This document shows, one piece after another, positions 16,851 to 26,855 of a stretch of DNA of 64,000 nt. Below the pieces are notes generated by a model, which was given only the letters and a program-made list of their open reading frames with translations, was not told the origin of the DNA and did not search any database. The DNA is taken from positions 4,340,001-4,404,000 of the forward strand of contig OZ244148.1 of the NCBI GenBank assembly GCA_965216255.1, written 5' to 3'. Made by a program: the position numbers and the translations under genes. Each line of letters opens with the position of its first letter. Position 1 is the stretch's first letter. The stretch is from G965216255 sp965216255 (GTDB lineage: Bacteria > Bacteroidota > Rhodothermia > Rhodothermales > Bin80).

Positions 16851-19253
16851 CTAAACGGCGCCCGGCGATGCTTCCTTTCTTCGCGGCATTACGTCCGCTG
16901 CGCGTCGAACCACCGTGAGCAGGAAGCCTCCGGTGAGCAGAATGAGGCCGATCCAAACGAGGCTGATCGCGGGCTTCTCATACGCCTGTACCACCACATA
17001 GTCTGGACCCTCCACGCCGTCAACCACCAGCGTGATTGCGCCAGTGTTCACGTTCATCCCGGTGAATGCGATCCCCACATCCTCCGCACTGCTCTGGACC
17101 GCATGGACGCTGCGGTCCGTCCGGATGGCATATACCGGTGTCATTTCGAAGGTTCTCTGCGTGGGCAGATGCGTCAGGGACAAAAGAGCGCCAACGGCGA
17201 TTTCGGTACGTGCTGCCTCCGTGGGCCCGAGTGCCGCGACTAAGTCGATGTCCGTGTCAAAGTCTCGGAATTCCAATTCGTAGTCCCCGCCTCCAAGTAG
17301 CACAGGTTCGCCACGCCCAATGTTAAGCTCGGACCGCGTTCCCGTATCATTCATGGCCCTCGGTGTCACGGCGACAAAGATATCCTTTTCCACGTACAGC
17401 TTTAGATCGGGATGCTGGATCCACTGGCCGCTATCTGACTTGTAGGCAACGGGCTTGAGCATGAAGTCGTTGCCCTTGGGATCCGTGAAGGAGAGCAGAT
17501 ATTCCGTGTGGCCTCGCGTGCCGGGCGACGTGCCGACATACTCGACGCGGTAACCTTCCACGCTGGCCGGTCTGCCACGCTCGAGCACAAAATTCTCGCG
17601 CTCGCTGCGCGGCGGCGCGTTGGAAATGGGGTTGCTGAAGCCGGACGAGGCAACGATGCCAATGACGGCAATACTCAGGCCTACATGGGCTAGTGCGCCG
17701 CCAGCCAGTCGCAGGTTGCCCCTCGCGATGCGCCATAGCACCTTGGCATTGCCGTAAAACGCGAAGAAGGCCACGAACAAGAGCAAAAGCAGTTGGAGCC
17801 CCCAGCCGTAGCGCGCCCAGAATCCTGCAACCGGTTCTACGGATCCGTCCACAAATGGGGTAAGTGCCAGGACAAGCGCGGTGCTCACGACGGCCAGAAT
17901 TGTCGGGCCGAGCAGCACCCGGTTGACTCCCTCGATGCTCATCTTATTCCACCAGAAAAGCTGGCCGAGTCCGGCTAGAAACACGAGGCCCACCGTGAGC
18001 GGCAGTGTCCAGTTATTGTAAAATGCGATGGGCACCGTAGCGGGATTGTCCCTAAACAGGCGCCCCATTATGGGGGAGCTGGTGCCCAGTATGACAACGG
18101 CCGCGACGACGCACAGTAGGACAGCGCCGGAAAAGACCAAGAACTCACGTGACAGGTAGGGTGCTTCATTCTCGGCCCGTGGCAGGTCTCTATAGCGATA
18201 GGCGAAGAGTCCGAATCCCAGCATTCCCATGGCCAGAATCCATAACAGCAGCTGGTTATAGAGGCCCAGGTCGACAAAGGCATGTACGGATACTTCGCCC
18301 AGAATGCCACTGCGCGTCAAGAACGTTGAGTACACGACGAGCATATAGGTCAAAATGCATAGAAAGAGGGCAGCCTTGTGCCCCATGCCACCTTTGCGTT
18401 GAATTAGCATCATGTGGATTGCCGCCACGCCAGCAAGCCACGGCACCAATGAAGAATTTTCTACCGGATCCCAGGCCCAGTATCCGCCAAAATTGAGGGT
18501 TTCGTAGGCCCAGTATCCACCCATGGCGACACCGAGACCCAGGCACATGACGCTAAGCAGTGTCCATGGGAGGGCAGGGCGCACCCACGATGTGTACTGC
18601 CCTTTCCAGAGGGCGGATACGGCAAAGGCGAACGGTACGATCAGCGTCGCGAAGCCCACAAACAGCATCGGAGGGTGGATTACCATCCAGTAGTTCTGCA
18701 ACAGGTCATTGAGTCCCGTGCCGTCCGCAGGTACAAAGTCCGGGTTGCTTTGGAATACGGGGAATTCAGGGTGCGCTTCCGCGAGCGTTGCAAAAGGTGT
18801 TGCCCCTATTTCAAGTATACCAAACTTGAGGCCTACGATCATGGAAAGCAGGAATACCTGGCAAAAGCAGACCACGGCCATCACCGGGGCCTCGAACGAG
18901 CGCGCCGCCCATTTAATGAGCGCGATGCCAACAAAGCTGTTAAGAATGATCCACAAAAGGAAGGAACCTTCCTGGCCCTCCCAAGAGGCGGAGAAGAGAA
19001 AATGGAACGGGAGATCGCGAGAGGAGTGGGCCCAGACGTAGTTGTACTGGAATTGGTGGGTGGCGATGAGGACTACCAAGAGAAACCACGCTGCGAGGAC
19101 GCATCCTGTCATTACGCCCCACAGTACCCTTCCAAACCGCAGGAAGTCTACCGGATCCGACGGGTACCGGGCGGCACGGTAGAATGCATAGCCAGCGAGG
19201 GCCGCACTTACAAATGACGCAATGATGAGCAGCTGTCCAAGAATGCCTGCCAT
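16851..19253 (-). CDS. ccmF: Cytochrome c heme lyase CcmF
   Basis: 800 residues, with about 15 membrane spans in the first 560 and after 770. The haem-handling WWD-type motif GGYWAWDPVENSSLVPWL lies near residues 255-272, and conserved His residues flank it (MVIHPPMLFVG; GVAAIHMMLIQR; SVHAFVDLGLY). Other hallmarks are SASWEGQEGSFLLWI and LTRSGILGEVSVHAF. A large soluble domain (about 590-765) precedes the last span. CcmF attaches haem to apocytochrome c in system I maturation. No other ccm gene lies in the window on either side, so it is isolated here. An exported-sugar-isomerase gene lies downstream in the same direction after about 300 unannotated bases. Confidence 0.92.
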   Translation of the reverse strand: MAGILGQLLIIASFVSAALAGYAFYRAARYPSDPVDFLRFGRVLWGVMTGCVLAAWFLLVVLIATHQFQYNYVWAHSSRDLPFHFLFSASWEGQEGSFLLWIILNSFVGIALIKWAARSFEAPVMAVVCFCQVFLLSMIVGLKFGILEIGATPFATLAEAHPEFPVFQSNPDFVPADGTGLNDLLQNYWMVIHPPMLFVGFATLIVPFAFAVSALWKGQYTSWVRPALPWTLLSVMCLGLGVAMGGYWAYETLNFGGYWAWDPVENSSLVPWLAGVAAIHMMLIQRKGGMGHKAALFLCILTYMLVVYSTFLTRSGILGEVSVHAFVDLGLYNQLLLWILAMGMLGFGLFAYRYRDLPRAENEAPYLSREFLVFSGAVLLCVVAAVVILGTSSPIMGRLFRDNPATVPIAFYNNWTLPLTVGLVFLAGLGQLFWWNKMSIEGVNRVLLGPTILAVVSTALVLALTPFVDGSVEPVAGFWARYGWGLQLLLLLFVAFFAFYGNAKVLWRIARGNLRLAGGALAHVGLSIAVIGIVASSGFSNPISNAPPRSERENFVLERGRPASVEGYRVEYVGTSPGTRGHTEYLLSFTDPKGNDFMLKPVAYKSDSGQWIQHPDLKLYVEKDIFVAVTPRAMNDTGTRSELNIGRGEPVLLGGGDYELEFRDFDTDIDLVAALGPTEAARTEIAVGALLSLTHLPTQRTFEMTPVYAIRTDRSVHAVQSSAEDVGIAFTGMNVNTGAITLVVDGVEGPDYVVVQAYEKPAISLVWIGLILLTGGFLLTVVRRAADVMPRRKEASPGAV

Positions 19254-20024
19254 GGCGGACGTATTTTTCGTTACTAACCGTCTTGAAGTCCGCTTGTGCC
19301 AATTGTTGTTGCGAAAGAATAAAGGCTTGCCGTGAATCCACTTTCACGATCTGTAGACTGCACAGGACCCTCTCCGCCCGCATAGGCAAGCCCGGCGTTC
19401 CCCTCCGAAATCCATGGCACCGGAGTGATCGCCAGACCAGCAAACCGGTACCATGTTCTCGTTTTGCCGATAGGCTACGGGCAGGTGAACCGACCAATAG
19501 CCTTGGCTCATGTACTCGCCTTAGGCGCGCCCCGCGGCATGCGGGGTCGCAGCACATGCGATGGTAGTGAAGGGAGCAGAATATAGATTCTGTATCGCGA
19601 CGCTCTTTGCCGCGGCGCCCGCCGCAAGGCTATTCGGCCTTGGGGTAGTGCCCGGGCGGCGATGCTGGGCGTGACCCTGCGGCCACGATTGTGTCGAGTC
19701 GAAGGTAAGTGGGCGCCCCCTTCCGTGGGTAATTTCGGGATTGGCAGTAGGTTGAGGCCTGAATTCCGTGCGGCCAGAATCTTGCGGACGTGCAAACCGG
19801 ATTTGGTCAAATACCTGCAATAGCAATGGTTGAATTCTGACCGTGCCTGGACAAGAACTACTCTCTTGCCGCCTTAACCCGAGATTCGTCTTTAATGAAG
19901 GATCTAATCTCTTGCTCATTCTGCAATTCATTCGGCAAGGGCTATCGAGCGGTGAATTCGTGAATCCGTGCCGGCCGACGGGCGCTTTGCAGTAGGGTCG
20001 GCGGCTGTGCGAAGAGCATGAGCC
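19254..20024. other. Gene-free stretch upstream of ccmF
   Basis: About 770 bases lie between the ccmF start and an IS1380 remnant. Open frames on both strands are short and without motifs. The ccmF promoter must lie in the right-hand (minus-strand) part. No RNA gene, repeat or IS terminus was recognised. Confidence 0.4.
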
Positions 20025-21103
20025 CGCCCTATTCAGCGGAATCTTCAGTTACATCCCAAGGAGCGGCCGGCGGCTTCATAAATCGTTCGCAAGTATCTGA
20101 TTATCATGGTATTGCGATGGATACGAGTCCACGCTCAAGCGTTCTGTTTCTTGTTCCCCGATGCACACCAAGGTGAATGCGGCGCAGACTGTCTTCTCCG
20201 GCTTGTTTGTTCTCCTGTCCCTTCAACAAATCGGTAAGGATTAGCGAATCCTACACGGAAAACCTGTCTTCGGACGCAGGCGCCATCCTGGTGCGGTGCA
20301 CTGGTTGCACTCACCGGATTCATAGAGCGCCTTCCCTGTTCGATTTTCGGGATCCGGCGCGAACAACCCACAGCTTTAAGCAACTGCTGCGGCAATTCTT
20401 TCTGCTCTATCTGCAGGGCTGGCTACGCCAAAGTGATGCCGACCGTTTGCGGCATGACCCCCTCATGCGCGTGGCCGTCTTTTCGAGTGGGGCATTAACG
20501 TCATGAAAGAGGGTAAGCCCTCGGCCTCACAGCCGAGCATCGCGCGTCTGGTGCGCATGTTGGCGCGCGGACGCACCCTTGCGCGCCTGCGCCGTTTTGC
20601 GACTACCTTCGCTGTGGAGCATCGCCTGCAAGCTGGCGGTAGCAAGCGACGTGACGTGGCTGTGATAGACATAGACGGCCTGGTGATTGATGCCCATGGT
20701 CGGCAGCAGGGCAGGGCCTTCCATGGACATTGCAAGCGCACCATTTTCCTGCCTCTTATTGCCAGTTGAGCGGAAGGTGCTGACATGTTGGGGGCCGCGT
20801 TGCAAAGCGGTACCCAGAATGTGGTACGGGATTGTTACGAGTTCCTCCGGCGCGTAGCGCTGCAGGTGCGCCGCCATGTGGCCGACTGCGTCCTTGCTGA
20901 ATGCGGGCTTTGATAGTGGAGGGCTCTGCGACAAACTGGAGCGCGGCGGCTACGCCATGCGCCTCAGAGACAACGCCGCCCTGTGCAGGCCGGCGAATGT
21001 AAACTTGGCGTGCGTCCAAGGGGAGCAGCGGCAGTATCACGAACTAAGTGGAGTCGCACGCGCCGCGTCGTGCTGGAGCCCACACCGGGCGAATTGTTTG
21101 GGA
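20025..21103 (+). pseudogene. IS1380-family transposase, frameshifted and truncated (copy a)
   Basis: Fragments in several frames read as an IS1380 transposase: an N-terminal ENLSSDAGAILVR segment, SDADRLRHDPLMRVAV, then from 20503 EGKPSASQPSIARLVRML, DVAVIDIDGLVIDAHGRQ and FHGHCKRTIFLPLIAS with a stop at 20767. After that come shifted pieces ending RRVVLEPTPGELF near 21100. A sister copy with the same upstream sequence is at 48845-49686. The reading ends abruptly where a repeat shared with 23549 begins, so about the last third is missing. The left limit is inferred from where the two copies start to align. Confidence 0.7.
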
Positions 21104-21372
21104 ATTATTGTATCTACCCACAACCAGGTTTAGAGACGCTTATTGAGAGTTTGTCTCTGGGAGAGGCCGGGGGAATTACGAGGTCCGTGCGCAGGTAAGT
21201 CAGCCAACTGCGTAGGGGAGCCTGTGGTATATACCTGCCCTCCCGCCTGGGGCTTTAGTAATGCCGGAGAGTGTTCAAGGCCCCTGTACACCGTAGTTAC
21301 GGCTGCGTGCAGGTGAGCCTGTGTTACGATAAACGCAGCTGAGTTAGCCATGAGATCGACCATATGTTTGAA
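21104..21372. repeat. Dispersed repeat, copy 1 (with about 80 bp internal insertion)
   Basis: Sequence from GAATTATTGTATCTACCC (21104) to CATATGTTT (about 21372) recurs at 23549-23717 with few differences. Relative to that copy an extra segment of about 80 bases (about 21230-21310) is present, which itself contains GAGAGTGTTCAAGGCC, also found at the IS110 left side. The repeat may be an IS end or a non-autonomous element. Its family is unknown. Confidence 0.5.
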
Positions 21373-21619
21373 CCTACGGTCCCCCACGTGCTGTCAGGGA
21401 TAGGGGATGGAGGCTGTTTTCGCGCTTTGGGGGATGGGACGCAAGCCGGCCGGGTGTGCCGCATATACCTGTTCACATCTGGCAACGTACGCACAGATCG
21501 GTGCGCGTACCTGTTTCTGCCTGCCGCACCGGATTCGGTGATACTACGCACTATATGAACTAAGACCCATAGGCGCAGAGTGGCGCAGGCCTCGGCACGG
21601 CGTACCTTGCCCGTGTCGG

Positions 21620-21848
21620 AAAGAGGCTGCAAGATTATGAGGCCGCCTCAAGGCAGAGCCTGTGGCAGCCCCCCGCCCGGCGCGCTCATGCATGCTGGGG
21701 AGTGTTCAAGGCCAAGCCCGCCTCCTAGAGGAAGCATCCGAGCCTATATAAACAATGCACGTACGTGAGCAACAGCCCGCTAAATGAGGCCACTTGCCGG
21801 ACGGGAAGCCGACACTTACAACTGTTCAATTTAAACACGGAGCCCAAC
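21620..21848 (+). ncRNA. Candidate IS110 bridge RNA region (copy 1)
   Basis: The non-coding stretch before the IS110 recombinase is almost perfectly conserved between the two copies and contains short hairpins (GAGG-CCG-CCTC near 21640; CCTC-CTA-GAGG near 21725). IS110 recombinases are guided by a structured RNA made from the element's non-coding end. Location and conservation fit, but no covariance evidence is available from sequence alone. Confidence 0.35.
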
Positions 21849-22853
21849 ATGCACAAGCCTTTCGTGACCTGCGCCGGCTGCGATACCGCCAAGGACAAGG
21901 TGGATGTCGTACGACGCACGGCCAATGGCAATCTGGCCCATCGCGTGTTCGCCAACACGCGTACGGGGCACAGGAAACTCCTCCGATGGCTCGGCAAAGG
22001 TCCTGTCCGCGTCGTCGTGGAAGCCTCGGGCATATACAGCCTGGATCTGTCGCTGGCACTGCATAAGGCCGACGGGATCGAAGTCATGGTTGCCAATCCT
22101 CGTGCACTCAAGGACTACCGGCGCTGTACAATGGAGCGCTCGAAGACCGACAAGGTCGACGCCGCCGTGAACTGCGACTATGCCTGGCGCATGGACTTCG
22201 TGCCGTGGCAACCGCCGTTGAAGGAGGCGCTCGAGCTGCGCCAGATCGCGCGCCGTCTGCACGCCTATGTCGATGACCTGACCGCAGCCAAAAACCGCCG
22301 GCACGCCGCACGGTTTTCGATGACCACCAGCGAAGTGGTGCTGCGTGACATTGAGGCGCACATTGAGCACCTCCACGAGCGCATGGACGAACTGGAGAAG
22401 GAGGCCCGGCACCTGATCGATAGTATGCCCGCGTTGGTGCAAGCCTACGCACTGCTAACCAGCGTCAAGGGTATTGCCCAGCGCAGCGCCATCCAGCTGA
22501 TGGCGGAGCTGCTCTGCCTGCCGGATGCCCTGACGGTGCGTGAGTGGGTCGCATATGCCGGACTTGACGTGCGCGAATACGAGTCCGGAACATGTGTTCG
22601 ACGGCCGCGCCGCATCTCCAAAGTGGGTAATGCCCACCTGCGCAGAGCCCTCTACATGCCTGCCCAGGTGGCGATTCGGCACGATCCCCACGTAGGAGCT
22701 TTCTACGAGAAGCTCCTGGGCAAGGATAAGAAATCAATGGTGGCTGTGGTGGCTGTCATGCGGAAGCTGCTACATGCCATCTACGGCATGCTGAAACACG
22801 GCACACCCTTCGATGGCGCGAAATTCTACCAGATACCCGTGCCTACCTCTTAA
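21849..22853 (+). CDS. IS110-family transposase (copy 1)
   Basis: 334 residues from ATG 21849. The open frame begins upstream but the conserved start is MHKPFVTCAGCDTAKDKVDV. The N-terminal RuvC-like DEDD domain has its first Asp in GCDTAKDKVD and the Glu in VVVEASGIYSLDLS. DYRRCTMERSKTDKVDA carries further conserved Asp residues. The C-terminal transposase_20 domain (LLTSVKGIAQRSAIQLMAEL; AYAGLDVREYESGT; GNAHLRRALYMPAQVAIRHD) contains the conserved serine region. Full length and uninterrupted. It differs from copy 2 at about a dozen residues, e.g. Asn for Ile after DAAV. Confidence 0.9.
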   Translation: MHKPFVTCAGCDTAKDKVDVVRRTANGNLAHRVFANTRTGHRKLLRWLGKGPVRVVVEASGIYSLDLSLALHKADGIEVMVANPRALKDYRRCTMERSKTDKVDAAVNCDYAWRMDFVPWQPPLKEALELRQIARRLHAYVDDLTAAKNRRHAARFSMTTSEVVLRDIEAHIEHLHERMDELEKEARHLIDSMPALVQAYALLTSVKGIAQRSAIQLMAELLCLPDALTVREWVAYAGLDVREYESGTCVRRPRRISKVGNAHLRRALYMPAQVAIRHDPHVGAFYEKLLGKDKKSMVAVVAVMRKLLHAIYGMLKHGTPFDGAKFYQIPVPTS

Positions 22854-23244
22854 CTTTCAAGAGAGTGTTGTAGCCCGCCTAGAAACGCCGTCAGCATCGA
22901 AATCTGAATCTTTGGCAGCGGAAGCGGCCCTGCCTCCCCGTACTTGCCCCAACTTTATATTTTGAATGCCATGTTGATTGTGCTCACGCCTTAAGGCGTT
23001 GTAATATGGCAGCATACAGGATCATGGTTTGTAGATTCTGCTCCGCAGACCGAACTCAGCTACTAAGGTTTTAACGAATAGCTTGGTCAGGCGCATCGTA
23101 CCCACTCGCCTCATTTGGATCTCGCTGCTTCCAACTCTCGTCTTGATACCTGGACCGGGGTGTGCAACGACGGACTTGCCCGACAGCCAAGAAACGACGC
23201 TGCCCTCTTCCGCTGATACGCTTGCCTACGCAGGCCTTCTGCCG

Positions 23245-23545
23245 GAGGAAGACGACTTGTCGGTGTGCCTGCCAGCGGTACGGCAACAGTTCCTGGACCC
23301 GCTTCATGGGATGCGTCGGTATGCGGCGCAGCACGAGGTAGTACATGCTCTAGCCCTCTCGAGCATGGACACCAGAAATGACGCCGGTACCGGAACGAAA
23401 AACCGTACCAGCGCCCCACCAGGGTGAAACAGCTCCATCACCGCACGCTCGCGCGCCAGCGGCGCGCTCATCTCCAGGAAAGCCTCGCCTATGCTGCGCG
23501 CTTCACATACTTCCGCCTCCAGTAGTAGAGCTGTGCCAAGATAAG
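23245..23545 (-). pseudogene. IS66-family fragment: tnpC C-terminus joined to tnpA C-terminus
   Basis: On the minus strand, 23350-23545 reads as the C-terminal half of an IS66 TnpA (AQLYYWRRKYVKRAA, then after a shift EAFLEMSAPLARERAVMELF and FFVPVPASFLVSML). Directly next to it, 23245-23345 reads as the TnpC C-terminus (RRIPTHPMKRVQELLPYRWQ). TnpB and most of TnpC are deleted. No termini were identified. It abuts the dispersed repeat at 23549. Confidence 0.55.
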
Positions 23546-23548
23546 AGA

Positions 23549-23717
23549 ATTATTGTATCTACCCACAACCAGGTTTCGAGACACTTATTGAGAGTTTGTC
23601 TCTGGCAGAGGCCGGGGGGATTACGAGGTCCGTGCGCAGGTAAGTCAGCCAACTGCGTAGGGGAGCCTGTGTTGCGACAAACGCAGCTGAGTTCGCCATG
23701 AGATCGACCATATGTTT
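23549..23717. repeat. Dispersed repeat, copy 2
   Basis: This is the uninterrupted version of the repeat at 21104-21372, from GAATTATTGTATCTACCC to CATATGTTT. It sits between an IS66 fragment and an IS1634 remnant. The exact 169-base length in this copy gives the best estimate of the unit. Confidence 0.5.
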
Positions 23718-23881
23718 TCTGACTTCGACGGTTTCAGAGGCGTAAAGTATTGTGTTTATTGGACCGACCCTTCCGTTTGAACACAACAAAACCGCCTTGC
23801 TAGAGGACAATAACGCCGTCCAAGAAAGCTACTCCCCAGACTCCTCTTTCAGCGGGACCGTACTCCGCTGCAGCGTTACAC

Positions 23882-24913
23882 CTACCGCCTTGTAGAGATT
23901 GATCTGCTGCCTGTGGCCGCGGGCACCAGGTAGCGCTTGCCCGTACCCTGGTTCCGCAATACCGACACCTCCACTGCCGAGAACTCCGACAGAATCCGCG
24001 CCTCACTCAGCGGCTCCTTGCCACCGTGCATGCTGTTATGCCGGTAGCGCAAGATGCGCAGCAGAGCAAAGGCCACGAAACAGATGGCCATGTGCGCCTT
24101 CACCCGACACTCCGTCCAGTGAAAGATGGGACGCACTGCTAACGCGCACTTCAGCACCCGGAAGCCCTCTTCTATCCGCCACAGCTCGCCGTACTGGGCG
24201 TACACCTCCTGCGGCGCGAGCGTCTCCAAGCTGGTCCATAGCCTGTGCAGGCCGTCGAATGCCTGCTCTTTCTCTATCGCCTCTTCGTTCAGACTCACCG
24301 CTCCCTGGTCCAGGAACCGACCGCTTCTGCCCTTGCTCTTAACGCCCTGCGCCAGATTGAACTTGGCCTTCTCTACGGCTTTCTGCCTGTCGTGCACATC
24401 CTTGGCCGCTTTCTTCGGACAGTACCGCAGGACCAGACGCCGCCCGCCGAGGCGCCTTTCGGCAACCATGCAGCCTTCTGCCATGGACTACCACTCTTGC
24501 ACTGCCGTGATGTCACGCGTAGTCTTCTTCCCCATGGAGCACAGCCGGGCCGCCACCACGAAGTCGTATCCTTTGCTAAGAAGCAGCGCCAGATTCTCCT
24601 GGCTCATCATGCCGGCGTCGGCTACGAAGACCACCTTGCCCAAGGCGAAGCGCTGCACCAACGCCGCTATGGCCGGATCGAGGGTCTTAACATTGGTTGT
24701 ATTGCCGGCGAAGAACTCATACCCTATGGGCAAACGCCCCCGCACAGAACGGACATGTTGCCTTCGGCCATCATGAGTGCCTCGGCGATCTGGACTATGA
24801 CCCTTTCGATGCTCAATATCCCTGGCCACACGTACCGCTACCGACACTTCACGCCAACCCTCACGAGTGGCCGCGCACGGCTCGCGGAGATATGTGTCTG
24901 GTTGTGACTTCAT
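23882..24913 (-). pseudogene. IS1634-family transposase, stop-interrupted and N-terminally truncated
   Basis: The minus-strand upstream part (24913-24488) contains LPIGYEFFAGNTTNVKTLDP and KVVFVADAGMMSQENLALLL, the central DDE region of IS1634. An in-frame TAG at 24486 interrupts it. The downstream part (24484-23882) continues GLHRLWTSLETLAPQEVYAQ, YGELWRIEEGFRVLKCALAV, RPIFHWTECRVKAHMAICF and ends in a degenerate C-terminus. The first 40 or so residues before LPIGYEF do not match the family and the N-terminal third is missing. The element is joined to the IS110 copy 2 flank at about 24915. Confidence 0.75.
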
Positions 24914-24939
24914 AACACGGGACTTTCACCCGCTGTATA

Positions 24940-26292
24940 CTGCCTGCCGCAACGGATTCGGTGATACTGCGCATCATATGAACAAAGATCCATAGGCACA
25001 GAGTGACGCAGGCCTCGGCACGGCGTATCTTGCCCGTGTCGGAAAGAGGCTGCAAGATTATGAGGCCGCCTCAAGGCAGAGCCTGTGGCAGCCCCCCGCC
25101 CGGCGCGCTCATGCATGCTGGGGAGTGTTCAAGGCCAAGCCCGCCTCCTAGAGGAAGCATCCGAGCCTGTATAAACAATGCACGTACGTGAGCAGCAGCC
25201 CGCTAAATGAGGCCACTTGCCGGACGGGAAACCGACACTTACAACTGTTCAATTTAAACACGGAGCCCAACATGCACAAGCCTTTCATGACCTGCGCCGG
25301 CTGCGATACCGCCAAGGACAAGGTGGATGTCGTACGACGCACGGCCAATGGCAATCTGGCCCACCGCGTGTTCGCCAACACGCGTACGGGGCACAGGAAA
25401 CTCCTCCGATGGCTCGGCAAAGGTCCTGTCCGCGTCGTCGTGGAAGCCTCGGGCATATACAGCCTGGATCTGTCGCTGGCACTGCACAAGGCCGACGGGA
25501 TCGAAGTCATGGTTGCCAATCCTCGTGCACTCAAGGACTACCGGCGCTGTACGATGGAGCGCTCGAAGACCGACAAGGTCGACGCCGCCGTGATCTGCGA
25601 CTATGCCTGGCGCATGGACTTCGTGCCGTGGCAACCGCCGTTGAAGGAGGCGCTCGAGCTGCGCCAGATCGCGCGCCGTCTGCACGCCTATGTCGATGAC
25701 CTGACCGCAGCCAAAAACCGCCGGCACGCCGCACGGTCTTCGATGACCACCAGCGAAGTGGTGCTGCGTGACATTGTGGCGCACATTGAGCACCTCCACG
25801 AGCGCATGGACGAACTGGAGAAGGAGGCCCGGCACCTGATCGATAGTATGCCCGCGTTGGCGCAAGCCTACGCACTGCTAACCAGCGTCAAGGGTATTGC
25901 CCAGCGCAGCGCCATCCAGCTGATGGCGGAGCTGCTCTGCCTGCCGGATGCCCTGACGGTGCGTGAGTGGGTCGCATATGCCGGACTTGACGTGCGCGAA
26001 TACGAGTCCGGAACATGTGTTCGACGGCCGCGCTGCATCTCCAAGGTGGGTAATGCCCACCTGCGCAGAGCCCTCTACATGCCTGCCCAGGTGGCGATTC
26101 AGCACGATCCCCACGTAGGAGCTTTCTACGAGAAGCTCCTGGGCAAGGATAAGAAATCAATGGTGGCTGTGGTGGCTGTCATGCGGAAGCTGCTATATGC
26201 CATCTACGGCATGCTGAAACACGGCACACCCTTCGATGGCGCGAAATTCTACCAGATACCCGTGCCTACCTCTTGACTTTCAAGAGAGTGTT
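24940..26292 (+). mobile_element. IS110-family element, copy 2
   Basis: Counterpart of 21517-22869, with identical order and boundaries: alignment begins at CTGCCTGCCGCA (24940) and ends at AAGAGAGTGTT (26292), after which the two loci differ completely. The upstream non-coding region (25043-25271) is the copy-2 bridge-RNA candidate and matches copy 1 almost base for base. Confidence 0.65.
25272..26276 (+). CDS. IS110-family transposase (copy 2)
   Basis: 334 residues from ATG 25272, uninterrupted. It has the same DEDD and C-terminal domains as copy 1. Differences are scattered substitutions: Met for Val at residue 6, Ile for Asn, Ser for Phe, Val for Glu, Ala for Val, Cys for Arg in RPRCISKV, Gln for Arg in AIQHDPH, and Tyr for His near the end. 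Both copies being intact with only point differences indicates recent transposition or gene conversion, in contrast to most IS elements in this window. Confidence 0.9.
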   Translation: MHKPFMTCAGCDTAKDKVDVVRRTANGNLAHRVFANTRTGHRKLLRWLGKGPVRVVVEASGIYSLDLSLALHKADGIEVMVANPRALKDYRRCTMERSKTDKVDAAVICDYAWRMDFVPWQPPLKEALELRQIARRLHAYVDDLTAAKNRRHAARSSMTTSEVVLRDIVAHIEHLHERMDELEKEARHLIDSMPALAQAYALLTSVKGIAQRSAIQLMAELLCLPDALTVREWVAYAGLDVREYESGTCVRRPRCISKVGNAHLRRALYMPAQVAIQHDPHVGAFYEKLLGKDKKSMVAVVAVMRKLLYAIYGMLKHGTPFDGAKFYQIPVPTS

Positions 26293-26456
26293 TATACTTG
26301 GTTGCACCAAGACAATTGTGCCACCTGACAAAGTGAAAGTTCGCAATCCAGAATAGTCACACCCAATGAATCCAGCTACTCATGATTAGAAGGGCAATGC
26401 CACTTAGAATCAACCATACACCAGCAACAGACTTCATGTTGAAAACGCAATACAGT

Positions 26457-26813
26457 TTATCCTCCTACTAGGCTATTAACCACAGCCGAAATCGATCTTA
26501 TGGCATCGTCTGGCAAATGCGCCTGTTGCCTCAACGTGATATACGTGGCCCAAGGTTCTTGGCACTTGTTAGGCGGCCCAGAGTCAATACCGGCTGCCCG
26601 GTAGGCAGTGTCAACCACATTTGACAGCCTGTATAAATTATTCGTCAACTGTAGCAAACCCTCTTCTCCTTCAAGTCCCGCTTCTTCCAACTTCCTGTGA
26701 AGCGTCGCCAATATGTCTGCAATTCGTTCCTCCGACGCAATGTCGGTGCATATGCGATCCAAGCGCGGAAGAACGAATGCGAACCGTTTCTCGGTCGTTT
26801 CGATATCGCCCAC
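26457..26813 (-). CDS. 118-residue protein of unknown function
   Basis: Predicted mostly alpha-helical and soluble (RFAFVLPRLDRICTDIAS; ADILATLHRKLEEAGL; LLQLTNNLYRLSNVVDTAYR; PDDAIRSISAVVNSLVGG). The ATG at 26813 has no strong ribosome-binding site. It follows, 42 bases downstream and in the same direction, a 53-residue membrane peptide gene, so the two may form one unit. I recognise no family. Codon use looks unlike the GC-rich IS genes around it (more A/T-rich), suggesting a different origin. Confidence 0.5.
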   Translation of the reverse strand: MGDIETTEKRFAFVLPRLDRICTDIASEERIADILATLHRKLEEAGLEGEEGLLQLTNNLYRLSNVVDTAYRAAGIDSGPPNKCQEPWATYITLRQQAHLPDDAIRSISAVVNSLVGG

Positions 26814-26855
26814 GCGTGTACCAGCTACTACTGCAAGTTTGTACGCAGTGGAAGT

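Larger units (their letters stand above)
21517..22869 (+). mobile_element. IS110-family element, copy 1
   Basis: This region aligns with 24940-26292 (offset 3423), near-identical from about 21620 rightward and more diverged in the first 100 bases. Similarity ends at CAAGAGAGTGTT (22869). GAGTGTT also occurs at about 21700, so the true left end may be there, with the upstream part being shared target DNA. IS110 elements lack terminal inverted repeats, consistent with what is seen. Confidence 0.65.

Noticed and set aside
19521..19931. 136-codon minus-strand frame between ccmF and IS1380
   Set aside because: No recognisable motif, composition like random GC-rich DNA, and no upstream signals.
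22985..23000. ACGCCTTAAGGCGT palindrome considered as a terminator or operator
   Set aside because: No T-tract, no gene ending or starting nearby; likely chance in a gene-free stretch.
23083..23427. 114-codon plus-strand frame with a hydrophobic N-terminus, considered as a lipoprotein
   Set aside because: Its second half is antisense to readable IS66 tnpC/tnpA remnants, so it is not an independent gene.
21104..23717. Possible CRISPR-like repeats
   Set aside because: Only two copies of a long repeat with IS debris between them, no regular short repeat-spacer structure; no CRISPR array seen anywhere.
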